Assembly: GCF_004135735.1 (NCBI RefSeq)
Contig: NZ_CP012670.1
Location: forward strand, 4,175,501 to 4,239,500
From: Sorangium cellulosum
GTDB lineage: Bacteria > Myxococcota_A > Polyangia > Polyangiales > Polyangiaceae
DNA length: 64,000 bases
Direction of reading: 5' to 3'
The notes under the pieces are model-generated. The model had not been told where the DNA came from. It saw nothing but the letters and a program-made list of their open reading frames with translations, and searched no databases. Shown here piece after piece: positions 63,003 to 64,000 of this stretch (the first letter of the stretch is position 1; each line of letters begins with the position of its first letter). Made by a program: the position numbers and the translations under genes.

Positions 63003-64000
63003 CTACTTGCTCGGCCCGGTGATCCCCTGGACGAGCTGCGGCAGATACCAGATCTGATGGTCCGTCGCGACCTCGCCGTCCTTCAGGAACACGGTGCCAT
63101 CCTGGAACCGGAGCGGCCCCTTGAACAGCTCCAGCCCGCGGGCGAGCTCCAGGACGAACGCGCCGAGCTGCGCCTTCGCCTCGCCGAGCGCGGCGCCCGG
63201 CAGGAAGCCGACGACCGACGCCTCGCCGTTCAGATCGCGGAAATCCGGCCCCTTCCAGACGAACGCGCTCGCGTACTTGCCCGCGCGCGCCCCCTCGACG
63301 GCCTCGCGATAGACAGGCGCCCAGTTGAAGTAGGCGGTCCCCAGGCAGATCTCCGGCGCGAGCGCGCAGCCGTCCTTGTGGTCGTAATGCACGTACTTGA
63401 CCCGCTTGCCGGCCGCGGCCGCCTTCCTGGCCTGCAGCGCGGCCTCGGGCGTGTCGAGGCCGGTCAGGAGCACGTCGTGGCCGCTGCCGTAGAAGCCGTC
63501 GGCCACCTTGGCGGGATCGAGGGTGCCCCCGGGACGCTGGGCCGGAGGCCAACCCAAATGACCTTGAACGTGAGCTCCTCGGGCTTCTTCTTGCGGTACT
63601 TCTGCCAGCAATACCGCGCGCCGAGGAACGCCGCGGTGACGAGCCTACGCGCCTCGTCGCTCGCGCGCGGGCCCAGAACCCCGATCTTGCCCGTCTCCGT
63701 GCCGATCGCCGCGGCGCACCCCGAGATGTGCTTGCCGACCTCGATTCGGCCCATGATGTTGCCCAGGTTCGGCTGGGGCTCGTGGTCCTTGCCCTCTCTC
63801 CAGGCGGCGTCGCCGGAGACATGGATGACCGTCACCTCCGGGTGCTTGCGCGCGGTTTCGAGGGCGTCGTCCTCGTGCTCGCCGGCGCTGTAGACGATGA
63901 GCCGGGCCCCCCGGGAGATGAGGTCTTCCGCGACCTGCGAGCCCTTCACGTCGGGGCGGTCTGTCGGGTTCACCTCGTCGACGAGCTCGAACGTGACGTT
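63003..64000 (-). pseudogene. BMP/Med-family substrate-binding protein, frameshifted and partial
   Basis: The right edge cuts off the N-terminus. From the edge the first frame reads NVTFELVDEVNPTDRPDVKG..., ARLIVYSAGEHEDDALETARKHPEVTVIHVSGD, and KIGVLGPRASDEARRLVTAAFLGARYC, ending TFKVIWVG. This is the pattern of basic membrane protein/PnrA-type nucleoside-binding proteins. At about 63540-63560 the frame changes and continues TLDPAKVADGFYGSGHDVLLTGLDTPEAALQ...AFVWKGPDFRDLNGEASVVGF to the stop at 63003. A one-base loss (or two-base gain) near GTTGG explains it. It could be a decayed gene or a sequencing error. Intact members feed ABC importers, but no transporter genes are in view. Confidence 0.78.

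Noticed and set aside
62783..63022. Plus-strand 79-codon frame with hydrophobic run
   Set aside because: Starts inside a short duplication, ends in an Arg/Cys/Ala run over the BMP gene, no homology recognised.

Overview
The window is very GC-rich, densely coded DNA from a myxobacterium-like organism. It resembles Sorangium/Polyangiales most. That placement rests on the GC-rich third codon positions, many secreted lipoproteins with Gly/Ser/Ala-rich linkers after the lipobox, VWA, Sel1 and ricin-lectin proteins, an Rhs protein with the N-terminus typical of that group, and a type VI secretion accessory island full of pentapeptide repeats. No rRNA, tRNA, CRISPR array, transposase or replication origin was recognised. 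The taxonomic call is inference from gene content.

Layout. Positions 1-3.1 kb (minus): an alpha/beta hydrolase followed by two coupled zinc-ribbon membrane proteins. 3.4-6.5 kb: a YfbK-type VWA lipoprotein converging on an extensin-like/M15-type protein and a small repeat protein. 6.8-9.3 kb: an Rhs gene whose frame changes twice, ending in an unrelated helical protein. 9.5-13.5 kb: M14 carboxypeptidase-like lipoprotein, DUF4360 protein, and a membrane protein with a PPGAYGA-repeat tail. 13.5-17.6 kb (minus): a hypothetical protein, a RES/Xre-type toxin-antitoxin pair, a LigD polymerase remnant and a membrane-anchored hydrolase-like protein. 18.3-20.3 kb: cysK and serine acetyltransferase as a two-gene cysteine operon. 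20.5-25.3 kb: a Sel1-repeat lipoprotein and a ricin-lectin/haem-motif lipoprotein. 26.0-28.9 kb: a PHP(EndoQ-like)-UvrD fusion that has lost its Walker B region.

29.4-41.0 kb is the most distinctive block: a head-to-tail orphan T6SS island with two DUF2169-pentapeptide fusions, VgrG, small membrane proteins, an all-pentapeptide protein, DUF3540, a PAAR-like DUF4150 protein and a closing protein of unknown function. It has no recognisable core T6SS genes and no obvious toxin. VgrG and DUF4150 would form the spike, the DUF2169 proteins would act as loading adaptors, and the pentapeptide solenoids are the best cargo or scaffold candidates.

41.1-51.9 kb: a phosphodiester-glycosidase-like protein, DEAD-box RNA helicase, M23 lipoprotein, SPW and TSUP membrane proteins, FAD reductase, GltS, methionine aminopeptidase and a GH16-like lipoprotein. 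52.0-59.7 kb: a VWA lipoprotein, two RsbR-like STAS regulators, a LysR protein reduced to its DNA-binding part, an IMPase-ADP-ribosylglycohydrolase fusion and 6-phosphogluconate dehydrogenase. 59.9-64.0 kb: small hypotheticals, a PD-(D/E)XK-like protein with decapeptide repeats, and a frameshifted BMP-family binding protein running off the right edge.

Short tandem repeats are abundant both inside proteins and between genes, and several genes are visibly broken: Rhs, LigD, PHP-UvrD and BMP. The window therefore looks like actively remodelled accessory sequence interleaved with a few housekeeping genes.
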